This document shows, in pieces, positions 42,297-50,487 of a stretch of DNA of 54,544 nucleotides. Both the position numbers and the translations under genes were made by a program. The notes under the pieces are model-generated. The model ran no database searches. It saw only the letters and a list, made by a program, of their open reading frames with translations, and was not told the origin of the DNA. Within the stretch, counting starts at the first letter, position 1. Each line of letters starts with the position of its first letter. Origin of the DNA: an uncultured Lachnospira sp. (GTDB lineage: Bacteria; Bacillota; Clostridia; Lachnospirales; Lachnospiraceae); NCBI GenBank assembly GCA_910585095.1, contig CAJUBU010000017.1, positions 1 to 54,544 on the forward strand, given 5' to 3'.

Positions 42297-43235
42297 ATGG
42301 AATTAGCAGTAGAAGTTAAAAATCTTGTAAAAAGATATAAAGAATTGGTTGCACTAGACCATTTTAATCTTGCTATTAAAGAAGGTGAAATATTTGGTTT
42401 GCTTGGTCCAAATGGGAGCGGTAAAACAACCACAATTAATTGTATTTTGGCATTGCTCTCTTATGATAAAGGGGAGATTAAAATATTTGGAAAGCCAATG
42501 AAACCAACAAGTTATGATATTAAAAAGGATATTGGTGTGGTTATGCAAAATGTGGCAGTGTTTGAGGAATTAAATGTTTTTGAAAATATTGATTATTTTT
42601 GTGGATTGTATATAAAAGACAAGAATAAAAGGAGAGAATATATTGATGAAGCGATTGAATTTGTTGGATTAAAGGAATATATAAAATTTAAGCCAAAGAA
42701 ACTTTCGGGAGGTTTGCTAAGACGACTCAATATTGCCTGCGGCATTGCACATAAACCAAAACTTATCTTTTTTGACGAGCCTACGGTTGCAGTTGATCCA
42801 CAAAGCCGCAATAAGATTTTAGAGGGAATAGAACAGCTTAATAGAGATGGAGCAACGATTATTTACACATCTCATTATATGGAAGAAGTTGAACAAATTT
42901 GTACCAAAATAGCAATTATGGATAAGGGCAAAAATATTGCGATGGGTACAAAAGAAGAATTAAAACAGATGATTAAGAATACAGAAAGCATAACGGTTGA
43001 AGTTTTAGGGCTTAATGAACAAAATCTAAAAGATATTCATACATTACCTCATGCTTACAATGTGGGATATAACGATTGTCGTCTCAGTGTTCATTTTAGC
43101 GGGGGAAAACATAATGTTGTTCGTTTGCTTGATTATTTCCAATCAAAAGACATATCGTTTGGCAGTGTGTACTCACAGCAGCCGACATTAAATGATGTAT
43201 TCTTAGAAATAACAGGAAAAGAATTGAGAGATTAG
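42297..43235 (+). CDS. ABC-2-type transporter ATP-binding protein
   Basis: 312 residues. Walker A GPNGSGKTT, Q-loop VMQNVAVFE, signature LSGGLLRRLNIACG, Walker B LIFFDEPTVAVDPQ and YTSHYMEEVEQI are present. This is the NatA/DrrA-type ATPase of exporters for drugs, lantibiotics or ions. A C-terminal extension (about 225-312) follows. ATG 42297 follows GGAGGAGTG. It is followed by two ABC-2 permease genes. Confidence 0.95.
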   Translation: MELAVEVKNLVKRYKELVALDHFNLAIKEGEIFGLLGPNGSGKTTTINCILALLSYDKGEIKIFGKPMKPTSYDIKKDIGVVMQNVAVFEELNVFENIDYFCGLYIKDKNKRREYIDEAIEFVGLKEYIKFKPKKLSGGLLRRLNIACGIAHKPKLIFFDEPTVAVDPQSRNKILEGIEQLNRDGATIIYTSHYMEEVEQICTKIAIMDKGKNIAMGTKEELKQMIKNTESITVEVLGLNEQNLKDIHTLPHAYNVGYNDCRLSVHFSGGKHNVVRLLDYFQSKDISFGSVYSQQPTLNDVFLEITGKELRD

Positions 43236-43255
43236 TGGAAAAATAGGAGGTAAAT

Positions 43256-44392
43256 ATGTTTTGGCATAATTATTGTTATTCAATTAAAAGTATATTCCGC
43301 AACAAGTCAACAATTATATGGACACTTATTTTTCCAATAGCGCTTGCAACATTTATGTATATGGCATTTGGAAATTTATTTGATACGGACGAATTAATGA
43401 CGATTATTCCTGTAGCGGTTGTTGAAAAAGAAGAAAATAAAGGGCTTGATGCGTTGTTAGAGGCATTGTCTGAAGAAGGCGAAGACCAAATTTTTTCAGT
43501 TCAAAAATTAAACGAAGAGGAAGCTTTAAAAGCGCTCTATAATGGTGATGTGAATGGCATTATATATAAAGGTGAAGAAATATCATTGACCGTTGGCGAA
43601 AATAGTTATATGTCAACGATTATAAAAACGATTATAGAACAATATACACAATCTGAAGCGATTGTCAAAGATATTATAAGCAGTACTGCCTTAGAAGAGG
43701 AAAAAAGCGCTGCAATAAAAGCTTTATTGGATAATAAAACATATTTTACAGAAGGAAAAACATCCAATGGTTATCAAAATCTATATTATAATTATTTTTA
43801 TGCAATTTTTGCTATGAGTAGTATGTTTGCATCATTTATCTCAGTAGAAAGAGTTAGTAAAATGCAGGCAAATACAAGCAGTCTTGGAATAAGAAGAACA
43901 ATTATTCCAAAAGGCAAGGCAATGATGCTTTGTTCTGAATTTTTGGCTATGGTAACAACGCAATTTGCTGTGATGATTATTGCATTTATTTATATGAATA
44001 TTATAGGTATTCGTTTTAATGACAAATATTTGGCTATGCTGCTTATTTTATTGTTGGGTCCGTGTGTAGGATTAGCAATAGGAGCAATTATAGGTTCTTT
44101 TGCAAAAATTGGAGATGGTGCAAAAATAGGAACATGCGTTCTGATAGGTATGGGATTATCGGTTATGGCTGATTTGGTGGCATCTGGCATCAAAGACACA
44201 ATTGAACATACGATTCCAATATTAAATCGTCTCAATCCCGCCGCATTGATATCTGATGCCTTTTATTCATTAAATGTATATGATTCATATAATAGATATT
44301 TTACAGATATTGCAATTTTAACGGTAATTATGATTGTTCTTTTGACAATTAGCGTTCAGATTTTAAGGAGGAATACATATGCAAGTCTTTAA
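43256..44392 (+). CDS. ABC-2-type transporter permease, first subunit
   Basis: 378 residues: a cytoplasmic start and one helix (TIIWTLIFPIALATFMYMAF), a large extracytoplasmic region (about 45-185) and five more helices. The C-terminal region has the NatB/DrrB ABC-2 membrane pattern. It overlaps the next gene by 14 bp, so the subunits are translationally coupled. The first-helix/large-loop layout is that of exporters for bacteriocin-like or cationic peptides. Confidence 0.88.
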   Translation: MFWHNYCYSIKSIFRNKSTIIWTLIFPIALATFMYMAFGNLFDTDELMTIIPVAVVEKEENKGLDALLEALSEEGEDQIFSVQKLNEEEALKALYNGDVNGIIYKGEEISLTVGENSYMSTIIKTIIEQYTQSEAIVKDIISSTALEEEKSAAIKALLDNKTYFTEGKTSNGYQNLYYNYFYAIFAMSSMFASFISVERVSKMQANTSSLGIRRTIIPKGKAMMLCSEFLAMVTTQFAVMIIAFIYMNIIGIRFNDKYLAMLLILLLGPCVGLAIGAIIGSFAKIGDGAKIGTCVLIGMGLSVMADLVASGIKDTIEHTIPILNRLNPAALISDAFYSLNVYDSYNRYFTDIAILTVIMIVLLTISVQILRRNTYASL

Positions 44393-45533
44393 AGTATATT
44401 TTAAAGTTTTAAAGGGATATCTTGGTCAATGGGCTTTATATATTGGTATATTTTCTGTAATATTGTTTATGTTTATTGTACCTAATTCCGTTAAAGAGCA
44501 AATTTCCTTTTCAAATAAAAAGTGCAATTTTGCAGTATTTGATTATGATAACAGCGAAGCAAGCAGAGATATTGTAGCATATATGTCAAAAAAGCATGAA
44601 TTAAAATCAATTGAAAATGATAGCATGGAAGTTATGCAGGATGAATTGTTTAATAGAAATGTGGACTGTATAGTTAAAATAAAAAAAGATTTTGGAAAAA
44701 ACTTTGAGTTCAACCAGTCTAATTTAGAAAATTATATTGAAATAATAACAATACCAGACACCTATACATCCCAGCTTTTTGAACAAGATTATAATCGATT
44801 TGTCAAATATGCAAAAAGTTATGCTGCCAGTGGAATTAATGTAAGCAGCGCAATAGAGAAAGCTGCTAAAACAGCAGACACAGAATTGTCTACGAATATT
44901 GTTGAGAAAGAAAATAATACAAATTATGATGCAACATATTATTTCTTTAATTATATTAGTTGGATTATTGTTATTATGTGTATTATTACCATAGGAAGAG
45001 TTTTGGTTGTATTTCAACAAAAAAATTTAAGGAGCAGAATTGCATGTTCAGCTTACTCTTTTGCAAGAATCAGCAAGGAGCTGCTGATGGGTGTTCTGTG
45101 TTCTGGTTTTACCATTATTTTTATATTTTTTGTATTGGCAGTTATCGCATTTAAGACAGAAATTCTTTCTATACAAGGCATGTTGTATATGACAAATGCC
45201 ATATCTTATATGTTTGTGGCGTTAGCTCTTACTTATCTGGTAAGTCAGTTAATTAAAAATGATGGTACAATGAATATGATTGGCAATACGATATCGCTAG
45301 GCATGAGCTTTTTATGTGGTGTTTTTGTTCCTATGGAATTTTTAAGCGATACAGTAATTAAGATAGCACACTTTTTACCAGCATATTGGTATCAATTAGC
45401 ATTAATTCATATTCAAAAACACGGTACAGACAATATTAGCAAAACATTTTCTTATATGGGAATCCAAATTTTATTTGCATTAGCTTTGGTTACTGTAGGA
45501 ATTATTGTTTCTCGTAAGAATCAAAGTAAATAA
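44379..45533 (+). CDS. ABC-2-type transporter permease, second subunit
   Basis: 384 residues with the same plan: first helix (YIGIFSVILFMFIVPNSV), an extracytoplasmic part (about 45-190) and five C-terminal helices including MNMIGNTISLGMSFLCGVFV. Similar in arrangement but diverged from the subunit at 43256. Starts inside it at ATG 44379, with AAGGAGGAATACAT. The pair and the ATPase make a heterodimeric ABC-2 exporter. Confidence 0.88.
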   Translation: MQVFKVYFKVLKGYLGQWALYIGIFSVILFMFIVPNSVKEQISFSNKKCNFAVFDYDNSEASRDIVAYMSKKHELKSIENDSMEVMQDELFNRNVDCIVKIKKDFGKNFEFNQSNLENYIEIITIPDTYTSQLFEQDYNRFVKYAKSYAASGINVSSAIEKAAKTADTELSTNIVEKENNTNYDATYYFFNYISWIIVIMCIITIGRVLVVFQQKNLRSRIACSAYSFARISKELLMGVLCSGFTIIFIFFVLAVIAFKTEILSIQGMLYMTNAISYMFVALALTYLVSQLIKNDGTMNMIGNTISLGMSFLCGVFVPMEFLSDTVIKIAHFLPAYWYQLALIHIQKHGTDNISKTFSYMGIQILFALALVTVGIIVSRKNQSK

Positions 45534-45546
45534 AAAATGTGCAGAA

Positions 45547-45576
45547 AATTGTTTATAAAAATTTTTATAAACAATT
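45547..45576. repeat. Perfect 30-bp palindrome
   Basis: AATTGTTTATAAAAA directly followed by its exact reverse complement (15 + 15, no spacer), between the ABC permease and hscC. It could be an operator or a weak bidirectional terminator; there is no long T tract. Confidence 0.7.
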
Positions 45577-45650
45577 AGAAAAGTTGTTGAAGTATTTATT
45601 ATAATCATTGTATAATTGCCTTATTAGATTTACTTAGAAGGTGTAAAGTT

Positions 45651-47360
45651 ATGGCAATTATTGGAATCGATTTAGGAACAACAAACAGTCTGGTCAGTGT
45701 TTGGAAAGATGGACGTATTCAACTTGTACCAAATTCTTTTGGTGAATATCTAACACCATCTGTAGTTAGTTTTGATGATAATGGGGAAGTCTATGTAGGC
45801 AAGATTGCAAAAGAACGATTAGTTACCCATCCAGCGGTTACATTCAGTGAATTTAAGCGCAATATGGGAACGGATAGAATGTATTATGTAGGAAAACGTG
45901 GGTATAGAGCAGAAGAATTATCATCGTTTGTATTAAGAAGATTAAAAGAAGATGCACAAAATTATCTGAATGAAGAAGTGACAGAAGCTGTAATTAGTGT
46001 GCCAGCTTATTTTAATGATGATAAACGTTGTGCGACAAAAAATGCAGGCACATTGGCAGGTCTTAAAGTGGAAAGACTTATCAATGAGCCTTCTGCTGTC
46101 GCGTTGAAACATCATGTAAATACGGATAATGATGAGAGTTTTATAATCTTTGATTTTGGAGGCGGAACATTGGATGTTTCACTTGTTGAAGCGTTTGACC
46201 AAATGGTGGAAATACAGGCAGTGGCAGGAGATAATTATCTTGGCGGAAAAGATTTTGATGAAGCCATAGCAAATTATTTTTATACGTCAAACGCTGTGTC
46301 AAAAAGTATGTTTACACTAGAGGAACAAGGGATTATAAAAAAAGAAGCAGAAGCCTTAAAAAAAGAATTGACTCATTCTAATAATGCCACACGAACATTT
46401 TGGTTGCAAGAAAAAGAATATACAATTCGTATATCAAATCAGGAATTAATACATATTGCTTCGGAATTGTTTACACGCATGTCAAAACCTATTAAAAAAG
46501 TACTTAATGATGGGGATATGACAATTGAAGAAATTGATAAAATAATTCTTGTAGGCGGTTCTTCTAAGATGCCAATTGTTGCAAAATATATAAAGAGTCT
46601 GTTGGATGTAGAAGTAGCGACAGATGATAATCCAGACGAAAGTATTGCTATAGGCGTGGGTATTGCTTCTGCAATTAAGGAGCGAAAAGGTGAAATTAAA
46701 GATGTTATTTTAGCAGATATATGTCCATTTTCATTAGGAACAGCAATATATGATGGTACGTTTTCACCAATTATACAACGAAATGAAACGTTACCTTGTA
46801 AGAGAAGTAAATATTATGTAACAGTAAATAACAACCAAACCAGTTTTGATTTTCCTATTTATCAAGGAGAAAATTTGGTAGCCAGTGAAAATTTACTGCT
46901 TGGCAATATGAGAGTAGACGGTTTGCCAAGAGCGCCAAAGGGAGCGGTTGGTGTTGAAGTAACCTTTATGTATGATATTAATGGTATTCTTGATATCAGG
47001 ATTCAAGGTTCAAATCAAAATTTACATAAAGTTATATTAAATAAAAATATGGTTTTATCTAAAGAAGAATTGAATAAAAGACTTGAAGAATTAAGAAAGA
47101 TGACATTGCATCCGCTAGAATTGGAAGAAAATAAACTTCTGATAGAAAAAGCAGAAAGACTTTATCAGGAGAGCAATCCTCAGACAAGAGAATATATTGC
47201 TGGTATGGTGAGATATTTTAAAGAGCTTGCAAATAATGGAAAAGAGCGTGAAGTTCATGAACAGTATGTAAAGCTTGCTGTTTTGCTGGAAGCCATTGAA
47301 AGACGAAATTTTGATTTTGATAATTTTGATGAATCCTTTTGGAGTGAGGAGGATGAATAA
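45651..47360 (+). CDS. hscC: HscC-type Hsp70 chaperone
   Basis: 569 residues, shorter than DnaK (about 610-640). Hsp70 ATPase signatures: IGIDLGTTNSLVSVW, IIFDFGGGTLDVSLVE and ILVGGSSKMPIV; the substrate domain begins near residue 385 (CPFSLGTAIYDG), and the C-terminal lid is reduced. HscC acts in a specialised, non-housekeeping role. The J protein at 47413 follows by 52 bp and is the natural partner. GAAGGTGT precedes the ATG. Confidence 0.92.
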   Translation: MAIIGIDLGTTNSLVSVWKDGRIQLVPNSFGEYLTPSVVSFDDNGEVYVGKIAKERLVTHPAVTFSEFKRNMGTDRMYYVGKRGYRAEELSSFVLRRLKEDAQNYLNEEVTEAVISVPAYFNDDKRCATKNAGTLAGLKVERLINEPSAVALKHHVNTDNDESFIIFDFGGGTLDVSLVEAFDQMVEIQAVAGDNYLGGKDFDEAIANYFYTSNAVSKSMFTLEEQGIIKKEAEALKKELTHSNNATRTFWLQEKEYTIRISNQELIHIASELFTRMSKPIKKVLNDGDMTIEEIDKIILVGGSSKMPIVAKYIKSLLDVEVATDDNPDESIAIGVGIASAIKERKGEIKDVILADICPFSLGTAIYDGTFSPIIQRNETLPCKRSKYYVTVNNNQTSFDFPIYQGENLVASENLLLGNMRVDGLPRAPKGAVGVEVTFMYDINGILDIRIQGSNQNLHKVILNKNMVLSKEELNKRLEELRKMTLHPLELEENKLLIEKAERLYQESNPQTREYIAGMVRYFKELANNGKEREVHEQYVKLAVLLEAIERRNFDFDNFDESFWSEEDE

Positions 47361-47412
47361 AAATATTAGGTAGAATCTAAAGTTTTAAGTTGAGTGAGAA
47401 TGAGGAATTTTT

Positions 47413-48822
47413 ATGTGGAGTGCAAATCAATGGAGTATATTAGGTATTGAGGCTACTACAGATATATTAAAAATTAAAGCAGCTTATGCAAAAAAAGCTA
47501 AATTGGTTCACCCAGAAGAATATCCAGAAGAGTTCCAAGAGCTGCAAAAAGCATATAAAAGTGCAATAAAGTATGCTAAAATGCAAAATACATATAAAGA
47601 TACAATTAAAAATAGTAAAATATCAAGCGATAGGCATATTTTACAAGATATTTCAGAGACAGAAACAATATCTGATGAAAAAGTTGCAGTTAAGACACAA
47701 GATATACAAAAAAAAGAAACAGTGCCTAATGGGAAAGCAGTATTTAAGCCTGATAATATAGTAAAAGAAGAAATAAAGCCTAATAAAAGTGATATATTAG
47801 AATTAAAAGATATACCAGAAAAACAAAAAGTATCTGATGGAAATGAAATATTAGAATTAGAGAATATAGCAGAAGAAAAAAAATCCAATAAAAGAATAAT
47901 ATTAGAACCAGAGAATACAATTGAAGTCAAAAATATATTTGATAAAAAAACAGTATCTATTCAAAAAGATATTACTTGGGAAGAAATAGCTCCTAAGCAT
48001 AAAGAAACAGTAATTGATGATGAATCAGAATTTGTTTATGATGAAATTTCTTATGAGGAAAAATCACAGCAATGTATTTTGGATATGATATGTCTTGCAA
48101 AAAATATTTATCTGATTAATGATATAAGATGTTGGGAGTGGTTTTTTAGCCGTGAGGAATACAGAGAATTATATCAAAATGATGGATTTCGATTAAATTT
48201 TGTTGAGACGATAAGACAAATATTTGGCTGGACGCGAAAAACACTATTATATATAGAAGCCTTTTTAAAAACATATCAAAAAGGAGCTTCTAAACCAACA
48301 GAGACAAATACAATCAAATGGAAAGTGTTAAAGCGACCAAAATTGTTTGACCATATGAAAGCAAAGCAAAATAATGTGACAAATGCACAGAAAAAAGTGC
48401 ATGATATTATCCTTGCAGGCGTCAAAAATAATGGATATTTAGGAAATATAAATGACCATGATAGTTTTTTAGAATATATCAGGATTTATTTGGATTATGC
48501 ACATAATAATATAGGAAGGGTGGAGGATTTATACCAGTCGGGGAGAAATTCGACACATGTTTTAACATATATTTATGCTTTTGCTATTATACTTATTATA
48601 TTAATGTTATATGGATTGGTTTCTGGGAGAGATTATCAGAAAACAGAACAGGATAAACGTGTAGAAAAATGGGAGCAAGAACGATTAGAAAATATAGAAA
48701 AGTGGAATCAAGAGAGATTAGAAAAATTAAAAGCAGAAAAAGAGAGTATAAGACAGCTTGAGGAAAAAACAAAAGAAATAACAAGCAGTTTGAGTGATGA
48801 AGTGGATAATATTATTAAATAA
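47413..48822 (+). CDS. J-domain membrane protein with variant HPE motif, HscC partner
   Basis: 469 residues. The N-terminal J-like domain (about 1-65; WSILGIEATTDILKIKAAYA, KLVHPEEYPEEFQELQKAYK) has HPE where J domains have HPD. A long Lys/Glu/Ile-rich low-complexity linker (about 75-210) contains repeats of EKxxxSDxxEILELEN type. A helical region (about 215-375) and a membrane helix near 384-404 (YIYAFAIILIILMLYGLV) are followed by a charged coiled-coil tail. The HPE variant is seen in J proteins next to HscC and suggests matched specificity. ATG has GAGGAATTTTT upstream. Confidence 0.85.
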   Translation: MWSANQWSILGIEATTDILKIKAAYAKKAKLVHPEEYPEEFQELQKAYKSAIKYAKMQNTYKDTIKNSKISSDRHILQDISETETISDEKVAVKTQDIQKKETVPNGKAVFKPDNIVKEEIKPNKSDILELKDIPEKQKVSDGNEILELENIAEEKKSNKRIILEPENTIEVKNIFDKKTVSIQKDITWEEIAPKHKETVIDDESEFVYDEISYEEKSQQCILDMICLAKNIYLINDIRCWEWFFSREEYRELYQNDGFRLNFVETIRQIFGWTRKTLLYIEAFLKTYQKGASKPTETNTIKWKVLKRPKLFDHMKAKQNNVTNAQKKVHDIILAGVKNNGYLGNINDHDSFLEYIRIYLDYAHNNIGRVEDLYQSGRNSTHVLTYIYAFAIILIILMLYGLVSGRDYQKTEQDKRVEKWEQERLENIEKWNQERLEKLKAEKESIRQLEEKTKEITSSLSDEVDNIIK

Positions 48823-48842
48823 GTTTATTTTTAATAAAGTAG

Positions 48843-48959
48843 GATTGTCATAGTAAAGGAATTGACACTTATGCTTGGCAAGCAATAGAAGAAAAATATC
48901 CAGATATAAAAGCATGAGAAACCATTACACCGTCTTTTGAAAAGCATATGACATATTAA
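48843..48959 (+). pseudogene. GNAT acetyltransferase-like remnant
   Basis: Frame 48843 reads DCHSKGIDTYAWQAIEEKYP, DIKA, stop (TGA 48915-48917), then continues ETITPSFEKHMTY before a second stop. The pattern resembles the C-terminal part of GNAT acetyltransferases, where IKxWET is expected, so TGA is probably a mutated TGG. No start or upstream domain is present. Assignment from memory only. Confidence 0.4.
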
Positions 48960-48981
48960 TAGTAAACTAAAAAATCAAAAA

Positions 48982-49011
48982 TTTATTTATAACATAGTTG
49001 TTATAAATAAA
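48982..49011. repeat. Perfect 13-bp inverted repeat in an intergenic region
   Basis: TTTATTTATAACA-TAGT-TGTTATAAATAAA. It lies in the 346-bp gene-free stretch between the J protein and the DUF4854 gene, which otherwise holds only the GNAT remnant and AT-rich sequence with TTGAGT...TTATAT promoter-like sites at about 49053. Confidence 0.7.
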
Positions 49012-49168
49012 AGAACAATTTAATATGTAAATATAGCAATATTATCAAAAAATTGAGTACAAAATTGGTACATTTTTATATTGCAATTGCTTAAAATAAA
49101 GCGTACACTAGTTCTAAATCTTAGTGCAAAGATTTAAAATATTTTAATTTAAGGAAGAGGACAAAAAG

Positions 49169-49561
49169 ATGAAGAAATTGAAGATGATTTTTTGTGGTTG
49201 CCTTTTAGTATTGGCTATGTGCCTTACAGCTTGTGGAAGCAAGTATGCATCGATTGCAGATTATGTAGCATCTGATGAGGCACAGAAGGCAGTTGAACTT
49301 TTGAACAACATGGAAGGCTTAGACATCAAACTTAAAGCTGATGGCAACAAGATGGTTTATGAGTACAAGTATACAACCATTACAAAAATGGATGGAATGG
49401 ACGAGGAATTAAAGAAAGCATTAGATAAGGAAAAAGACACATTTACAAAGGCAGCAAGTGATTTAAAGAAACAAGTAAAAGTAGATAATCCAATTGTAAC
49501 AGTTACATATTTAGATAAAAATGGAGATTTAATTTATTCACAGGATTTTCCTGCAAACTAA
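49169..49561 (+). CDS. DUF4854 lipoprotein
   Basis: 130 residues. Lipoprotein signal with LTAC lipobox (about residue 22). The mature region KYASIADYVASDEAQKAVEL, GLDIKLKADGNKMVYEYKYT, and VTVTYLDKNGDLIYSQDF is the DUF4854 domain. Function unknown; an extracytoplasmic anchor or binding role is inferred from the signal. GGAAGAGG precedes the ATG. It is paralogous to 49747. Confidence 0.85.
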   Translation: MKKLKMIFCGCLLVLAMCLTACGSKYASIADYVASDEAQKAVELLNNMEGLDIKLKADGNKMVYEYKYTTITKMDGMDEELKKALDKEKDTFTKAASDLKKQVKVDNPIVTVTYLDKNGDLIYSQDFPAN

Positions 49562-49590
49562 GGATAAATAAAAATTAAACTTGCACATAA

Positions 49591-49697
49591 GAGTGGGACT
49601 ATTATAAAATGAAATTTTTATATAAGATATGGATATTAATAAAATAATTTATTATCATATTTTAGGGGGAATTTCATTTGAGATAGTCCTCTTTTTT
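49591..49697. repeat. Long imperfect hairpin between the two DUF4854 genes
   Basis: GAGTGGGACTATTATAAAAT (49591-49610) and the facing TTTCATTTGAGATAGTCCTC (49672-49691) pair, with further inner pairing around TTAATAAA/TTTATTA, followed by T6. About 107 bp. It acts as a terminator in form; the ends resemble those of MITEs. Confidence 0.6.
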
Positions 49698-49746
49698 ATA
49701 CATTTCAAAATTTTAGAGTGAAAAATATTAAGAAAGAGGAAAAAAG

Positions 49747-50361
49747 ATGAGAAAATTAAAAATAATTTTTTATAGTAGTTTTTTAGCAGTAATTATGAGT
49801 TTTACAGCTTGTGGAAATTCTAATTTAATTACAGGTACTATTGAACAACAAGGTACAAATGCTACATTGCGGCAACAAGAGACAAATGCTTCGGAAGAAC
49901 AGCAAGGTACAAATGTTGCATTAGGACAGCAAGACACAAGTGCTGCATTAGAACAACAAGGCACAAATGCTGCATTAGGACAACAAAGCACAAGTGCTGC
50001 TTCAGAACCAAAACAAGAAACATCACAGTATGATAATAATAAGTATGCATCAATTGCAGATTATGTGGCATCTGATGAAGTACAAAAGTCAATTGAGCTT
50101 TTAAGCGGCATGGAAGGTTTAGATATCAAAATCAAAGCAGATGGCAACAAGATGATTTATGAGTACACATATACAACCATTACAAAAATGGATGGAATGG
50201 ACGAGGAATTAAAGAAAGCATTAGATAAGGAAAAAGACACATTTACAAAGGCAGCAAGTGATTTAAAGAAACAAGTAAAAGTAGATAATCCAGTTGTAAC
50301 AGTTACATATTTAGATAAAAACGGCGATTTAATTTATTCGCAAGATTTTCCTGCAAATTAA
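49747..50361 (+). CDS. DUF4854 lipoprotein with a six-copy 9-residue repeat insertion
   Basis: 204 residues. Lipobox FTAC (about residue 22). Residues 33-86 are six tandem 9-residue repeats (consensus xQQxTxAxx, e.g. EQQGTNAAL, GQQDTSAAL). Residues about 98-204 are the same DUF4854 domain as 49169. The nucleotide blocks 49370-49492 and 50170-50292 are identical (123 bp), including synonymous sites, so the pair arose or was converted recently. The linker likely holds the domain away from the membrane. Function unknown. Confidence 0.85.
   Translation: MRKLKIIFYSSFLAVIMSFTACGNSNLITGTIEQQGTNATLRQQETNASEEQQGTNVALGQQDTSAALEQQGTNAALGQQSTSAASEPKQETSQYDNNKYASIADYVASDEVQKSIELLSGMEGLDIKIKADGNKMIYEYTYTTITKMDGMDEELKKALDKEKDTFTKAASDLKKQVKVDNPVVTVTYLDKNGDLIYSQDFPAN
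49843..50004 (+). repeat. Six tandem 27-bp coding repeats
   Basis: Within the lipoprotein gene at 49747, six in-frame 27-bp units (e.g. GAACAACAAGGTACAAATGC) encode xQQxTxAxx. The related gene at 49169 lacks them, so they are an insertion or expansion. Confidence 0.85.
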
Positions 50362-50487
50362 AGAATTTAAAAGTTGAGTTTATCCAATTTTTACATAGTT
50401 ACGTATATTGTTTTTGTAAAATGAAAAATTCATATTACAAAATAATGAATAAATGTGCCTTCATAAGAGAGGTATAAAGGAGAAATA

